The position numbers were made by a program, and so were the translations under genes. A DNA stretch of 57,117 bases from Mycobacterium sp. (GTDB lineage Bacteria > Actinomycetota > Actinomycetes > Mycobacteriales > Mycobacteriaceae). The stretch is taken from positions 1 through 57,117 of the forward strand of contig JAOPVI010000259.1 of the NCBI GenBank assembly GCA_025966225.1. The letters are read 5' to 3'. Below the pieces are notes generated by a model. That model saw nothing but the letters and a program-made list of their open reading frames with translations, was not told the origin of the DNA and made no database searches. This document shows positions 37,221-47,300 of the stretch, piece by piece (the stretch's first letter is position 1; each line of letters begins with the position of its first letter).

Positions 37221-38801
37221 TCAGCCCACCGACAATGCGGCCAGCCGCAACGAGTTCGGGTTCGTCACGACGTGCGCCTGTTCGACGCCCTTGAGCCACG
37301 GCTGCGCCACCATGAAGTCGTTGACGTCGGCGATGTTGAGCCAGCAGCCCGTCTTGAGCGCTTCCTCGCCCGCTTGCGAGAACAAGTCGTCCGAACCGGT
37401 CGGCAGTCCTTGAGCCAGCGCCGCGGTGACCGCCGGTGCCGAGCAGCCCAGATAGTTCAGGCCGCCGTCGGCGTCCCACGAGATGTGCCCCCACGTGTAG
37501 GGCGAAGGAGCGTCCGGCCACACCAGATTGAGGAGGATGTCCGGCGCAGCCTGCCCGTCTCCGCCGATCCATCCGTAGATTTCCGACGTCGGATAGGCCT
37601 GCACCTTGGCCGTGAGGCCCGCCGCCGCGAGTTCGGTCTGAATCAGGTTGCTGATCAACTGATTGTCGGGTTGACCGGAGTCGTAACCGATGGTGATGGA
37701 TTTCTGGTCGGCAGGCAATCCGCCCGCCAGCCCGGTCAATACCGAGGGGTCATGCGTCACCGACTGTTTCGCGAACTGCGGTGCCATCATGTTCGGCGGG
37801 TAGATCTGGCCAGCGACCTGCCCGCGCCCGAAGTAGGTCTGCTTGACCAATTCGGCGAGGTCGACGGCCTGCATCACGGCGTTGCGATTCTTGGCGTCGG
37901 TCAGCATCCCCTTGCGCGGGTTGAGGTAGAGGTAGTTCGACATCATCGTCGGCATCGAGTAGTTCGCGAACGACTTGTTGTCGAGATAGGACTGGACCGC
38001 CGACGATGGCAGGTCGTGCAGGATCGCGGCGAGCTGCCCGTTGTTGAACTGCAGCTGCTGGGCCGAGACGTCCGTGACCACTGGGATGTCGACCTTCTCG
38101 AAGTAGGGCTTGGCTCCCCAGTACTCCGGGAACGCGGCCAGTCCGTAGTGAGAACCCACCTGCGCATCGGTCAGCGTGAACGGCCCTGTCCCCAGGTCGT
38201 GAGTGGTCAGGTAGTTCTGCGCGTTGTCGGTGCCCGCGTTCTTCTTCAGACCCTCGGGGCTGAGCATCCGCGGTCCGTAGGGGCAGGCGAGATAGTCGAG
38301 GAAGGCCGAGTTGGGCGCCTTCAGGGTGACGGTGACACCGTAATCCCCTTGCGTGGTAACCGAGTCCACGTCCTTGACCATGTACGCGGGTCCTTGGTTG
38401 ACCGCCAGCCTTCGATCGAAGGAGGCCTTCACGGCAGCGGAGGTGAGCGGGGTGCCGTCGTGGAACTTGACGCCCTCGCGGAGTTTGAAGGTGAACACCT
38501 TGTTGTCCGGCGAGGCGGTCCACTCGGTGGCCAGAAGCGGTTCGAGCTCCGGCTTCTCGGTGCCCGCCTTGTACTGCAGCAGGCCCTCGTAGGTGTTCGT
38601 GGTCAGCAGCAGGCCCTGTCCGGCGTAGTAGATGTCTGGGTCAGGTGGCTGACCGGGGTCCTGCAGGAACGACAGGTGCAGCACCTTGTCGGTCGGGGCG
38701 GCGTTCGGCGTGGTGTTGCCGGAATTCGAACCCCCGCAAGCGCTTAGCGCGAGCACCGCGACGGCGCCGGCGGCGACCCAACCCAGTAGACGGTTCTTCA
38801 T
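37221..38801 (-). CDS. ABC transporter substrate-binding lipoprotein, family 5 (peptide/nickel type)
   Basis: 526 aa. Signal peptide with lipobox LSAC (Cys22). The mature protein is a cluster C SBP_bac_5 protein: YYAGQGLLLTTNTYEGLLQY, FTFKLREGVKFHDGTPLTSAAVKASFDR, ALFPEYWG-type segment AAFPEYWGAKPYFEKVDIPVV, YLYLNPRKGMLTDAKNRNAVMQAVD. It captures the ligand outside the membrane for the two permeases and fused ATPase of this operon. Context points to allantoin, hydantoins or related ureides, but family 5 proteins mostly take peptides, so the ligand is open. ATGA overlap with the isochorismatase-type gene. Confidence 0.92.
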   Translation of the reverse strand: MKNRLLGWVAAGAVAVLALSACGGSNSGNTTPNAAPTDKVLHLSFLQDPGQPPDPDIYYAGQGLLLTTNTYEGLLQYKAGTEKPELEPLLATEWTASPDNKVFTFKLREGVKFHDGTPLTSAAVKASFDRRLAVNQGPAYMVKDVDSVTTQGDYGVTVTLKAPNSAFLDYLACPYGPRMLSPEGLKKNAGTDNAQNYLTTHDLGTGPFTLTDAQVGSHYGLAAFPEYWGAKPYFEKVDIPVVTDVSAQQLQFNNGQLAAILHDLPSSAVQSYLDNKSFANYSMPTMMSNYLYLNPRKGMLTDAKNRNAVMQAVDLAELVKQTYFGRGQVAGQIYPPNMMAPQFAKQSVTHDPSVLTGLAGGLPADQKSITIGYDSGQPDNQLISNLIQTELAAAGLTAKVQAYPTSEIYGWIGGDGQAAPDILLNLVWPDAPSPYTWGHISWDADGGLNYLGCSAPAVTAALAQGLPTGSDDLFSQAGEEALKTGCWLNIADVNDFMVAQPWLKGVEQAHVVTNPNSLRLAALSVG

Positions 38802-39445
38802 CGTGCGACTCCTTCGAGGACGGGGGTGGACGTGGCGAGTTCGCCGAAAGCGGTGAGGATTTCGTCGCTGGTGCGTAGGGCACCGGTCTGCAGGTACTCC
38901 ATGGCGTCCAGCGCGGCGTCGTGGCGGTATTGCGACGAGCCGCCGACGCAGTCGGTGACCACGCGGACGTAGAAGTCGCGCTGGTGGGCATCGGCGAACG
39001 TGTAGTGCACGCAGACGTCGGTCAACCCACCGACCAGGATCAGCGTCGAGGCCCGCAGGCCACTGAGCACGATCTCGAAATCCGTTCCGATGAAACCGGA
39101 GTAGCGGCGTTTGACGATATGGAATTCTGGGTGGGAACCCCCCAACTCGGGCAGCAGGGCCGGATGAAGGCCGGTGCCCGGTCGACCCTCGACGCAGTGG
39201 ACGCCCTCCGTGCCGTCGAGTTCGCGGCCGAAGTCGATCCCGCTCGGGCGATGGACCTCCTGGAAGAACACCACCGGAATGGCCGCTGCCCTGGCGGCCG
39301 CCAGCAGCGCCTGAGTCCGGCCGATCCGCTCGGCATAACCCGCCATGTGGGAGATGCCGACCTCCTCGACCGGCATGTCACCTGATTCCTGCATGTCGAC
39401 GACGACGAACACCGGATTCCCCACGATCAGTGGCTGTTTGGGCAC
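38798..39445 (-). CDS. Isochorismatase-family cysteine hydrolase
   Basis: GTG 39445 gives 215 aa. The catalytic triad is intact: Asp17 (VFVVVDMQESG), Lys112 (HIVKRRYSGF) and Cys145 (GGLTDVCVHYTFADAHQRDF). Members hydrolyse small amides or ureides, such as nicotinamide, N-carbamoylsarcosine, ureidoacrylate and biuret. Placed between transporter genes and the allantoin enzymes, an N-carbamoyl (ureido) substrate is the best guess; the exact one cannot be read from sequence. It begins immediately after the permease stop. Confidence 0.88.
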   Translation of the reverse strand: MPKQPLIVGNPVFVVVDMQESGDMPVEEVGISHMAGYAERIGRTQALLAAARAAAIPVVFFQEVHRPSGIDFGRELDGTEGVHCVEGRPGTGLHPALLPELGGSHPEFHIVKRRYSGFIGTDFEIVLSGLRASTLILVGGLTDVCVHYTFADAHQRDFYVRVVTDCVGGSSQYRHDAALDAMEYLQTGALRTSDEILTAFGELATSTPVLEGVAR

Positions 39446-40450
39446 CTAACCTCCTATGACTGCGATACGTGGATCGGCGGCGACCTGCAGTAGGTCCACG
39501 GCCGTGTTGATGAAGACGTAGAGGGCACCGAGCATGAGTGTGACTCCCGCAATCGCGGGAAAGTCGGCGACCGGGATGCTCTGTGCGATGTACTGACCGA
39601 TGCCGGGCCACCCGAATACCTGTTCCACCACGAGCACGCCTGAGAACATCAGTCCCACTTGCAGACCCGTCATCGACAGCGCGGCTCCGACGGAGTTGCG
39701 CAGCACGTGGCCCGCCAGGATCCGACCCTCGGAAAGCCCCTTGGACCGGGCGGTGCGCGCGTAATCGCTGTCGATGTCCTCGAGCAAGCAGCTGCGCAGC
39801 ACCCGGCCGATCGCGACCGCGGGACCGAGCGCAATGACCAGAGCCGGCAGGATCAGATGGTGCAGCGCGTCCGCCACGACGTCGAACCTGCCGTGCAACA
39901 GCCCGTCGACCGTCAGCAGCCCGGTCGGCCCTGTCGGTGGGTTCGGTATACCTATGCGCCCGTTGGCCGGAACCCAGCCCAGCTCCTTGTAGAAGACGAT
40001 CAGACCGAGGATTCCGAGCAGGAACATCGGCGCGGAGGCCCCGGTGAACAGAATCGCCCGCAGCGCGCCCGCGCCACGCCAGTTCAACGTGGTGCTGAAG
40101 GCCAGCACCACTGCCAGTATCAGCGCGATGCCGATGCCGTAGAGCGCGAGTTCCAGGGTGGCCGGGAAGAAGTTGCCGAGGTCGGAGGCGACGCCGTGGC
40201 GCGTCCGGTACGACGTGCCGAGGTCGCCGGTCACGGCGCCGGTCAGATAGTGCCAGAACTGCACCAGGATCGGCTCGTTCAGACCGAGGGCTTCCCGGCG
40301 CGCGGCCACCGCCGACGCCGAGGCCTGCGCACCCATCTGCGCCTTGACCGGGTCGAGCGGCGAGATGTGTTGCAGTAGGAACATCACCCCGGTGAGTGCG
40401 ACCAGGATGGCCACCATTGCGCCGAGCCGGGTCGCAATGAACGTCTTCAT
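39446..40450 (-). CDS. ABC transporter permease, DppB/OppB type
   Basis: ATG 40450 (MKTFIATRLGAMVAILVAL), with GGGAG 5 nt upstream, is chosen over GTG 40456; 334 aa. Six membrane helices are expected (first at residues 8-27; others near YGIGIALILAVVLAF, AILFTGASAPMFLLGILGLIVFY, LILPALVIALGPAVAIG, LMFSGVLVVEQVFG, GVTLMLGALYVFINTAVDLLQ). The EAA loop is YARTARSKGLSEGRILAGHVLRN. It forms the channel with the DppC-type permease encoded upstream. The start is overlapped by the stop of an 11-codon mini-ORF. Confidence 0.92.
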   Translation of the reverse strand: MKTFIATRLGAMVAILVALTGVMFLLQHISPLDPVKAQMGAQASASAVAARREALGLNEPILVQFWHYLTGAVTGDLGTSYRTRHGVASDLGNFFPATLELALYGIGIALILAVVLAFSTTLNWRGAGALRAILFTGASAPMFLLGILGLIVFYKELGWVPANGRIGIPNPPTGPTGLLTVDGLLHGRFDVVADALHHLILPALVIALGPAVAIGRVLRSCLLEDIDSDYARTARSKGLSEGRILAGHVLRNSVGAALSMTGLQVGLMFSGVLVVEQVFGWPGIGQYIAQSIPVADFPAIAGVTLMLGALYVFINTAVDLLQVAADPRIAVIGG

Positions 40451-40482
40451 CCCCACTCCCTACTCTTCGCGCAAGCGCTCAT
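40447..40482 (-). CDS. Coupled 11-codon mini-ORF 2 (possible leader peptide)
   Basis: Encodes MSACAKSREWG. The ATG overlaps the stop of mini-ORF 1 and the TGA overlaps the permease ATG, both as ATGA. It arose with mini-ORF 1 by duplication of a 32-nt unit. No direct evidence of translation. Confidence 0.35.
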   Translation of the reverse strand: MSACAKSREWG

Positions 40483-40516
40483 CGATACCGTCTACTCTTC
40501 GCGCAAGCGCTCATCG
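40460..40516. repeat. 25-bp direct repeat between the two permease genes
   Basis: 40460-40484 and 40492-40516 are identical over 25 bp with a 32-nt period. Each contains GCGCAAGCGC, a small self-complementary element. The duplication creates the two tandem mini-ORFs on the minus strand. Confidence 0.85.
40479..40514 (-). CDS. Coupled 11-codon mini-ORF 1 (possible leader peptide)
   Basis: Encodes MSACAKSRRYR. A good ribosome site, AGGAG, lies 8 nt before the ATG at 40514, overlapping the DppC stop region. Its TGA overlaps the ATG of mini-ORF 2. Supported only by layout. Confidence 0.4.
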   Translation of the reverse strand: MSACAKSRRYR

Positions 40517-40525
40517 GCCCCACTC

Positions 40526-41395
40526 CTAGCTCGTCTTCATCAGGTTGCGCAGGCAGTCCCCCGCGATGTTCCCGACCAGCGCCAGCACCAGCACGCCGAC
40601 GCCGGGCATGACCGGGATCCACCACTGCTGCAGGAAGTAACTGAGGTTGCGTGCGGAGTCGGCGCCGAGCTCGGCGGCCGGGGCGGACTGGCCGAGGCCG
40701 AGGAAGGACAGTGCAGCGAGGGTGAGGATCAGCGTGCCGATGTCGAGGCTGGCGGCCACCAACGTGTTTGGCACGGCACCGGGCAGCAGGTGGCGGCCTG
40801 CGAGCCGAAATCGGCTGACCCCAGCGAGCTTCGCCGCCTCGACGTGCGGACGGGCCGCCAACCTGGCGACTTCGCCGCGCACCAATCGCGCGTAGAACGG
40901 CCACCAGACGATCGACACCGCGACCAGCGTGTGCACGAAGCCAGGGCCAAGCGCGGCGACCACCGCGATGGCCAACACGGGTGCGGGCAGCGACAGGAAC
41001 CCGTCGGTGATGCGCATCAACACGGTGTCGACCCAGCCGCCAGTGGTGCCCGCAATCAAGCCGACCAGCCCGCCGATGAGCAGCCCCACCGCGACCACCA
41101 CCAGTGCGGCGAACCAACTGGACCGAGCGCCGTAGAGCACCCGGGAGAAGATGTCGCGCCCGACGCTGTCGGTGCCGAGCAGGAAGCCGTTCTTCCCCGG
41201 CGCCTGCAGCGGCATGCCGACCGGAAGCAAGGGATCGTAGGGAGCCAGCAGGGGCACGGCGATGACGATCAGCGTCACCACGATGACCAGCGAGAAGCCG
41301 ATCCAGTTGAACACCGTGGACCGCGACTGCGGCAGCGACAGCACGCGTCGTCCGCGTCCGCGAACCAACGGGACGGCGGGTATGGCGACCGCCAT
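40526..41395 (-). CDS. ABC transporter permease, DppC/OppC type
   Basis: ATG 41395 (MAVAIPAVPLVRGRGRRV), overlapping the ATPase stop as TGATG, gives 289 aa. The first helix is WIGFSLVIVVTLIVIAVPLLAPY, then the typical LLGTDSVGRDIFSRVLYGARSSWFAAL block, helices and the EAA loop YARLVRGEVARLAARPHVEAAKLAGVSRFRL. The C-terminus ends LVLALVGNIAGDCLRNLMKTS. Partner of the DppB-type permease and the fused ATPase. Transport substrate as for the binding protein: probably a ureide or hydantoin, unproven. Confidence 0.92.
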   Translation of the reverse strand: MAVAIPAVPLVRGRGRRVLSLPQSRSTVFNWIGFSLVIVVTLIVIAVPLLAPYDPLLPVGMPLQAPGKNGFLLGTDSVGRDIFSRVLYGARSSWFAALVVVAVGLLIGGLVGLIAGTTGGWVDTVLMRITDGFLSLPAPVLAIAVVAALGPGFVHTLVAVSIVWWPFYARLVRGEVARLAARPHVEAAKLAGVSRFRLAGRHLLPGAVPNTLVAASLDIGTLILTLAALSFLGLGQSAPAAELGADSARNLSYFLQQWWIPVMPGVGVLVLALVGNIAGDCLRNLMKTS

Positions 41396-43404
41396 CAGAC
41401 CGCCCGCCGTTGTATGCACGCCACCCGATGCGGGTTGCCCGGCACGCCCTCGAGGCGGACGTCGAGCTCGTGCCCGCTGCAGGTGTCGACCGAGATCGCG
41501 CAGCGCGGGTGGAAGGCGCACCCGGTCGGTGGGGACAGGGGGCTGGCGGGTTCGCCTGGCAGGACTCGTGATTCGCGGCCGAGGTCGGGGATGGATTCGA
41601 CGAGCGCTTCGGTGTAGGGGTGCGTGGGAGCCGCGATCACCTGTTCGGAAGGCCCGATTTCGACGATGCGGCCCAGGTACATCACCGCGATGCGGTCGGC
41701 GACCACGCGCGCCACCGACAGGTCGTGGGTGACGAAGACAACCGACATGTCGAGGGTGCGGCGGAGGTCGCCGATGAGATTGAGCACGGAGGCGGCCAAC
41801 GACACGTCGAGCGCGCTGGTGGGCTCGTCGCACAGCAGCACCGACGGCGGCACCACCGTGGCCCGCGCCAGCGAGACCCGCTGGCGCTGACCGCCGGAGA
41901 GTTGGCCCGCGCGTGACTTCGCGAGGTCTGCGGGGAGTCCGACGCGTTCGAGTGCGTCGGCGACGGTGTCGCGGCGTTGCGCCCGCGACATTCCGCGTAG
42001 CCGCTCGGCGATCAGCTCGCCCACCGACAGCCAGGGGGTCAGCGACGCGCCCGCGTCCTGGAACACCATCTGAGGGCGCTTCCCGTCGGCCAGCTCGACT
42101 GCACCCGCCGTCGGCCTCTCCAGGCCGGCGATCACGCGCAGCAACGTCGACTTTCCCGAGCCGCTCTCCCCCACCAGCGCCACGGACTCGCCGTGGCCCA
42201 CCCGCAGCGTGACCCCGCGCAGCGCGTGGAGCTTGCCGCGGTTGTCCGACGACCGATCCAGCCACCGCCTGGCCACCGTGAAGGTCTTGGCGACGTCCTG
42301 AAGCACCACCGATGGCCGGTGCTCGGCGGCGCCGTCGGCGCGCGCGGCAGGCTCCACGACCGGTTCGGCGGTATTGGTCGATGCGGCCCCAAGGTCTTTG
42401 GCAATGTCGTCGAGTGGTCGGATGCAGGCGCTGACCCTGGCAGAGCCGACCGCAACGGGTTCCGGTGGCGTCGCGGCGCAGTCTTCGGCGGCCAGCGCGC
42501 AGCGTGGCACGAACGCGCATCCGGGAAGCGGTTCCACCGCACTGGGTACCGAGCCCGCGAGCGCGGCCAGTCGTCTGTCGCGCGCCGTCTCCAAGGTGAG
42601 CCGCGACCGCAGCAGGCCGTGGGTATACGGGTGTGCGGGCGCGCCAAGTACTTCTGAGGACGGTCCGACCTCGGCGATGCGGCCCGCGTACAGCACGGCG
42701 ATGCGGTCCGAGATCTGCGCAGCGACTCCGAGATCATGGGTAATCAGCACGATGCTGCAACCGATCTCGTCGCGCAGCCGCCCCAGCAGGCGCAGCACCT
42801 GGGCCTGCACGGTGACGTCGAGCGCCGTCGTCGGCTCGTCGGCGATGATGAGTTCCGGATCGCCCGCGATCGCGATCGCGATCATCACGCGCTGTCGCAA
42901 GCCGCCGGAGAGTTCGTGGGGGAACGCCCGCATCCGCCTCTTCGGTTCGGGGATGCCGACGGCGGTGAGCAGTCGCAGCGCCTCTTCGTCGCTTCCAGCC
43001 GCTTCGGCGACCTGTTTTCCAATGCGCATGGTGGGGTTCAGCGAGGTCATCGGGTCCTGAAAGACCGCGCCGAGGTCCAGCCGGCGGACCTTGCGAAGGG
43101 CCTTGGCGTCGCCGTTGACCATGTCCGAGCCCGTCACGAAGACGGTGCCATCGACCTTGGCCTGCTTGGGCAGGAGGCCCAGCAGGGTGAACCCCAAAAC
43201 GCTCTTGCCTGAACCGGATTCGCCAACCAGCCCCAGGATCTCCCCCGGTGCGATGGCAAGCGACACGCCTCGCAGCGCCTGCACGTCGCGACCGTTGCGA
43301 CGAAACGTCACGCTCAGGTCGGCGACGGTCGCGACGGGCTCGGGGGTCGGCGGAACTGCAGCGCGCACCGTCGGTGCGTCGACTGCGGAAGCGGCGATGC
43401 CCAT
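41395..43404 (-). CDS. Two-domain ABC ATPase (DppD-DppF fusion)
   Basis: 669 aa with two ABC domains that are separate DppD and DppF proteins in many systems. Domain 1: Walker A GESGSGKS at residues 61-68, Q-loop FQDPMTSLNP, signature ELSGGLRQRV, Walker B LIIADEPTTALD. Domain 2: GESGSGKST, signature QLSGGQRQRV, Walker B VLLCDEPTSALD. Each ends with the Cys-containing tail of oligopeptide ATPases (PGCAFVPRCALAAEDC; TGCAFHPRCAISVDTC). First gene of the ureide operon, 55 bp after the nearer TetR-type operator. ATP hydrolysis drives import through the two permeases. Confidence 0.94.
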   Translation of the reverse strand: MGIAASAVDAPTVRAAVPPTPEPVATVADLSVTFRRNGRDVQALRGVSLAIAPGEILGLVGESGSGKSVLGFTLLGLLPKQAKVDGTVFVTGSDMVNGDAKALRKVRRLDLGAVFQDPMTSLNPTMRIGKQVAEAAGSDEEALRLLTAVGIPEPKRRMRAFPHELSGGLRQRVMIAIAIAGDPELIIADEPTTALDVTVQAQVLRLLGRLRDEIGCSIVLITHDLGVAAQISDRIAVLYAGRIAEVGPSSEVLGAPAHPYTHGLLRSRLTLETARDRRLAALAGSVPSAVEPLPGCAFVPRCALAAEDCAATPPEPVAVGSARVSACIRPLDDIAKDLGAASTNTAEPVVEPAARADGAAEHRPSVVLQDVAKTFTVARRWLDRSSDNRGKLHALRGVTLRVGHGESVALVGESGSGKSTLLRVIAGLERPTAGAVELADGKRPQMVFQDAGASLTPWLSVGELIAERLRGMSRAQRRDTVADALERVGLPADLAKSRAGQLSGGQRQRVSLARATVVPPSVLLCDEPTSALDVSLAASVLNLIGDLRRTLDMSVVFVTHDLSVARVVADRIAVMYLGRIVEIGPSEQVIAAPTHPYTEALVESIPDLGRESRVLPGEPASPLSPPTGCAFHPRCAISVDTCSGHELDVRLEGVPGNPHRVACIQRRAV

Positions 43405-43459
43405 CTGAGCACTCCCGGGGTGAGCTCGCGATGCCGCGGCACGTCTGTGGGCCGCCTGC

Positions 43460-43567
43460 CTGTCGCTTGACAGTTTTCACGTGGCCCGGGATCGATGGGT
43501 GTCGCTGGCGTAACCAATTGACGATGGAGGTAACCGATTTGTATCGCGCGTTTCTATCGTGTGACAG
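43460..43567. promoter_or_regulatory. Operator pair A for the TetR regulator
   Basis: CTGTCGCTTGACAG (43460-43473) and CTATCGTGTGACAG (43554-43567) fit the dyad CTRTCRNNTGACAG and start 94 bp apart. They sit between the ABC operon (ATG 43404) and the divergent TetR gene (ATG 43609). The same dyad pair, 95 bp apart, lies before the carboxylase gene. GTAACCRAT occurs twice between them (43510 and 43530). Confidence 0.7.
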
Positions 43568-43608
43568 AAATCGGTGGATTGCCAGGGCAACGCGACTCAT
43601 GAGCCACG

Positions 43609-44304
43609 ATGAGCTCCATGCCGCTCGCGCGGGCCGGACGCCCCAGACTTCACTCGCAGCGACGTCCTGGGATGACCCCACGTGACGAGATCCTGGATGC
43701 CGCAGGTGAATTGTTCACCACGATGGGCTATGCGAGCACGTCGACCAGGACAATCGCGGAGTCAGTCGGCATCCGCCAGGCCTCGCTGTATCACTACTTC
43801 AAGACCAAGGACGACATCCTGTGCGCGCTGTTGAGCCAGACGGTGGCTTCGACGCTGTCGTTCATCCCGTGCCTGCTGGGCGCATCGCCTGCACTGACGG
43901 CGGCCGAGCACCTGCATGCACTATCGGCCTTCGACGGTGAGCAGCTGCTCAGCGGGCAGTGGAATCTAGGTGCGTTGTACCTGCTTCCAGAGTTGCGCGA
44001 CGCCAGGCTGGAGCCCTTCTGGTCGGACCGCGAGCGGCTGCGGCTGCACTATCTCGCGCTGAGCCAGGCCGTCATCGACCAGACCGGCGTCCACGCGGCG
44101 GCCGCCGACCTGCCGTTTCGGCTGGTCGAATCGCTGGTCAACATGTGGTCGATGCCTGCGGGCCCCGACCGGTCCGAGCTCCCCGTCCACGTGGCCGACG
44201 CCTGCATGCGCGTGCTGGGCATCCCCGATGACGCAACCCCCGCGCTGCGAGCACGCAGCCGGCAAGAAGTGGAGCGCCACCCGGTGGTGACATTCAACGG
44301 CTAG
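43609..44304 (+). CDS. TetR/AcrR-family transcription regulator of the ureide locus
   Basis: 231 aa from ATG 43609, with a basic N-terminal tail (GRPRLHSQRRPGM); MTPRDEIL at 43672 is an alternative start. The HTH is ILDAAGELFTTMGYASTSTRTIAESVGIRQASLYHYFKTKDDIL; the C-terminal ligand domain is less conserved. It is divergent from the transporter operon and convergent (4-bp overlap) with the carboxylase gene. The dyads CTRTCRNNTGACAG near its own start and 4.5 kb away before the carboxylase gene are the obvious targets, so it probably represses both units until a pathway compound binds. Confidence 0.92.
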   Translation: MSSMPLARAGRPRLHSQRRPGMTPRDEILDAAGELFTTMGYASTSTRTIAESVGIRQASLYHYFKTKDDILCALLSQTVASTLSFIPCLLGASPALTAAEHLHALSAFDGEQLLSGQWNLGALYLLPELRDARLEPFWSDRERLRLHYLALSQAVIDQTGVHAAAADLPFRLVESLVNMWSMPAGPDRSELPVHVADACMRVLGIPDDATPALRARSRQEVERHPVVTFNG

Positions 44305-47300
44305 CCAGGAGGTCCGCCCGCGCCGACGACGACGAGCGGAGTACCTGGATCAACCTGGTGTCCGGCCTCGACCAGCACATGTGTGACGACGCCGTCGGCC
44401 GGTGCAGTCACCACGGTCTCCATCTTCATCGCCTCGAGTGCGAGCAACGCCTGCCCGGCCACCACCCGCTCTCCGACCGTGACGTCGACCTTCCACACAC
44501 TCGACGAGAAGGGGGCATCGACGCGTTGCTCGCCTTCGTCGAGCACTAGCTCGGTGGTGACGGCCGCGACGTGAGACGCCGCCCGTTCGGCGCGGTCGAA
44601 CTCGCCCGCCGCTGCCCAAGCCTCGCGTTCGGCGCCGAACGCAGCACTCTGACGCGCTCGAAAGTCGGAGATCGAGGCCGCGTTGTCGGCGAGGAATCGC
44701 TCGTGCTCGGCGAGCGAGAACGTGCCGTGGGTGATGTCGATCGATCCGCGGCCCGCCGCCACGTCGGCCCGTAGGTCGAGCAGTTCGGCCGCCGACACCG
44801 GGTACCAGGAGATGCGGTCGAAGAACCTTAGCAGCCAAGGCTTTTCGTGCTCGAACGGCGCGCTCTGGTGATAGCGACTCCACACCTGCGTCGTCCGGCC
44901 GACGAACTGGTAACCGCCCGGTCCTTCCATGCCGTAGATGCACAGATAGGCCCCGCCGATGCCGACGGAGTTCTCGGCCGTCCACGTGCGGGCGGGGTTG
45001 TACTTCGTGGTGACCAGTCGGTGACGTGGATCGAGTGGCGTAGCGACGGGTGCGCCGAGATAGACGTCGCCAAGCCCCAACGTCAGGTACTCGGCCGAGA
45101 ACACCGTGTCCATGACGTCGGCTTGCGACGCCAAACCGTTGACTCGGCGGATGAATTCGATGTTCGACGGGCACCACGGCGCGTCGTCGCGCACCCCCGA
45201 GACGTAGCGCGCGATGGCTTCCCGGGTGGCCGGGTCGTCCCATGACAGCGGTAGTCGAACCGACCGGCTCGGCACGACGAGCTGGGACGTGGCCGGTAGC
45301 TCGACCTCGAGTTCGGACAGCAGGCCCAGTAGTCGGGTGGCGGGCAACTCGTCAGGATCGAAGTGGACCTGCAGTGACCGGATGCCCGGGGTCAGATCGA
45401 GGATTCCGGACACGGTCCCGTCGCGCCGCGCCGCCTCGAGTCGCTGGTGCAACGCATGCACCCGGGCCCGCAGGGCGAGGTCGAGCACCATGTCGCCGTA
45501 TTCGACGAGGACGTTGTCCTCACCGTTTCGGCGGTACGTGACGGCGGGCGTCCCAGCTGCGAAACCCCGGGCGAGCACGCCGTCGTCGCCGTCGCCGCGA
45601 CCCGTCGTGGACACGATCGGCGAGGAGGCCCCACGCGCGGCCCCCAGCAACCCGCGCGACGGAGCGTCGCTGGCGCGAATCGGAACGAATCGCACGGTGT
45701 CCCCCGGCCGCAACTGCCCCAACTTCCAGCGGTCGGCCGAGTTGACGGTGACGGGACAGACGAACCCGCCGAGACTTGGGCCGTCTGGACCGAGCAGGAT
45801 CGGGGTGTCGCCGGTGAAGTCAAGCGCGCCAACGGAGTAGGCGGTGTCGTGGATGTTGGAAGGATGCAGGCCTGCTTCCCCGCCGTCGGGACGGGCCCAT
45901 TTCGGTCTTGGGCCTTCGAGGCGCACCCCGGTACGCGCCGAGTTGAAGTGCACGCGGTAGCGAGCCTCGAACAACACCTCCATGTCGGCCCTGGTGAAGA
46001 ATTCCGGCGCGCCGTGGGGCCCCTCGGTGACCGCCAGTTCCCACTCGGACTGCATCGCCGGGCGCAGCTCGGCGGGCACGGCACCACGCCCACCCGCCGC
46101 GGCCCCCAACCGAGCTCTCAACACGTCACCGGTCACCAGCGCGCGACCGCCGTGACCACCGAACCGCCCAAGGGTGAAAGTCGAGGCACTGCCCAGGTAT
46201 TGCGGTACGTCCAGGCCGCCCGCGACCAGTACGTAGGTGCGGAGTCCGGCCGTCGCGGCGGCGCCGACGTCGAGCAGTCCGCCAGCCGGAACCCGGATCG
46301 GTTCCCACATCGGCGCAGGCGATCCATCCACGGTGACAAGGCATTCCGCGCCGACGACGCACATCGTGGTGGCGTGCGTCATGCGGAGCGCGGGTCCGGT
46401 GGCAGTGCACTCGAGTCCTGGTGCACCTTCGGGATTGCCCAGTGCACGGTTCCCAAGCCGAAACGACAGATCGTCCATCGGCCCGCTCGGCGGGACCCCG
46501 ACGTCCCACAGTCCCACCCGGCCAGGCAGGTCCTGGACCGTGGTGAGCAGACCCGCGCGTTCGACGGTGATCCGTTGCCGCGGATCGACGACCTCGGCGA
46601 GCGTCGACGTGCTGTGTCGCGCCGCGCGGACGTCGGGTTGACCCAGTGCAGCGCGAAGCGTCCCGACGTTGACCTCGACGCCGTGCAGCACGGTGTCGCC
46701 GAGCGCACGCTCGAGTCGGTCGAATGCCTCGTCACGGTCGGCTCCAACGGCAATCACCTTGGCCAGCAACGGGTCATAGGACGCCGAGACCTCGATGCCG
46801 TCCTCCACCCAGGTGTCAACGCGGATCGACTCGGCGGCGGGAAACCGGACCGACGTCAGCGTGCCCGTGCTGGGCCGGTAGTCGCGGGATGGATCCTCGG
46901 CGTACACCCGGGCCTCCACGGCATGGCCGTGCACGGGCACCGCACCCGTCGACCCGCCCTTGTCAAGGTGGTCAGTCAGCACATTGCGGTCACCGCGGGC
47001 CAGCCGGAACATCCAGCCGGCCAGGTCGATACCGGTGACGGCCTCGGTGACGGGGTGCTCGACCTGCAGCCGGGCGTTGACCTCGAGGAACGAGGCCTCC
47101 TTCCGCCGCGGGTCGTAGACGAACTCGACGGTGCCCGCGGACCGGTAGTCGACCGAAGCGGCCAATGCCCGCGACGACGAATGTAGCTGCGCCCGAACCG
47201 CATCCGGCAAGGCGGGCGCCGGCGCCTCTTCGATGACCTTCTGGTTGCGGCGCTGCAATGAGCAGTCGCGGTCGCCGAGCGACACGACCCGACCGGCGCC

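Noticed and set aside
37218..37572. N-terminal extension of the lactonase-like protein up to 37572
   Set aside because: It overlaps the binding-protein C-terminus in another frame; GTG 37218 lies just beyond that gene's stop and gives the family length.
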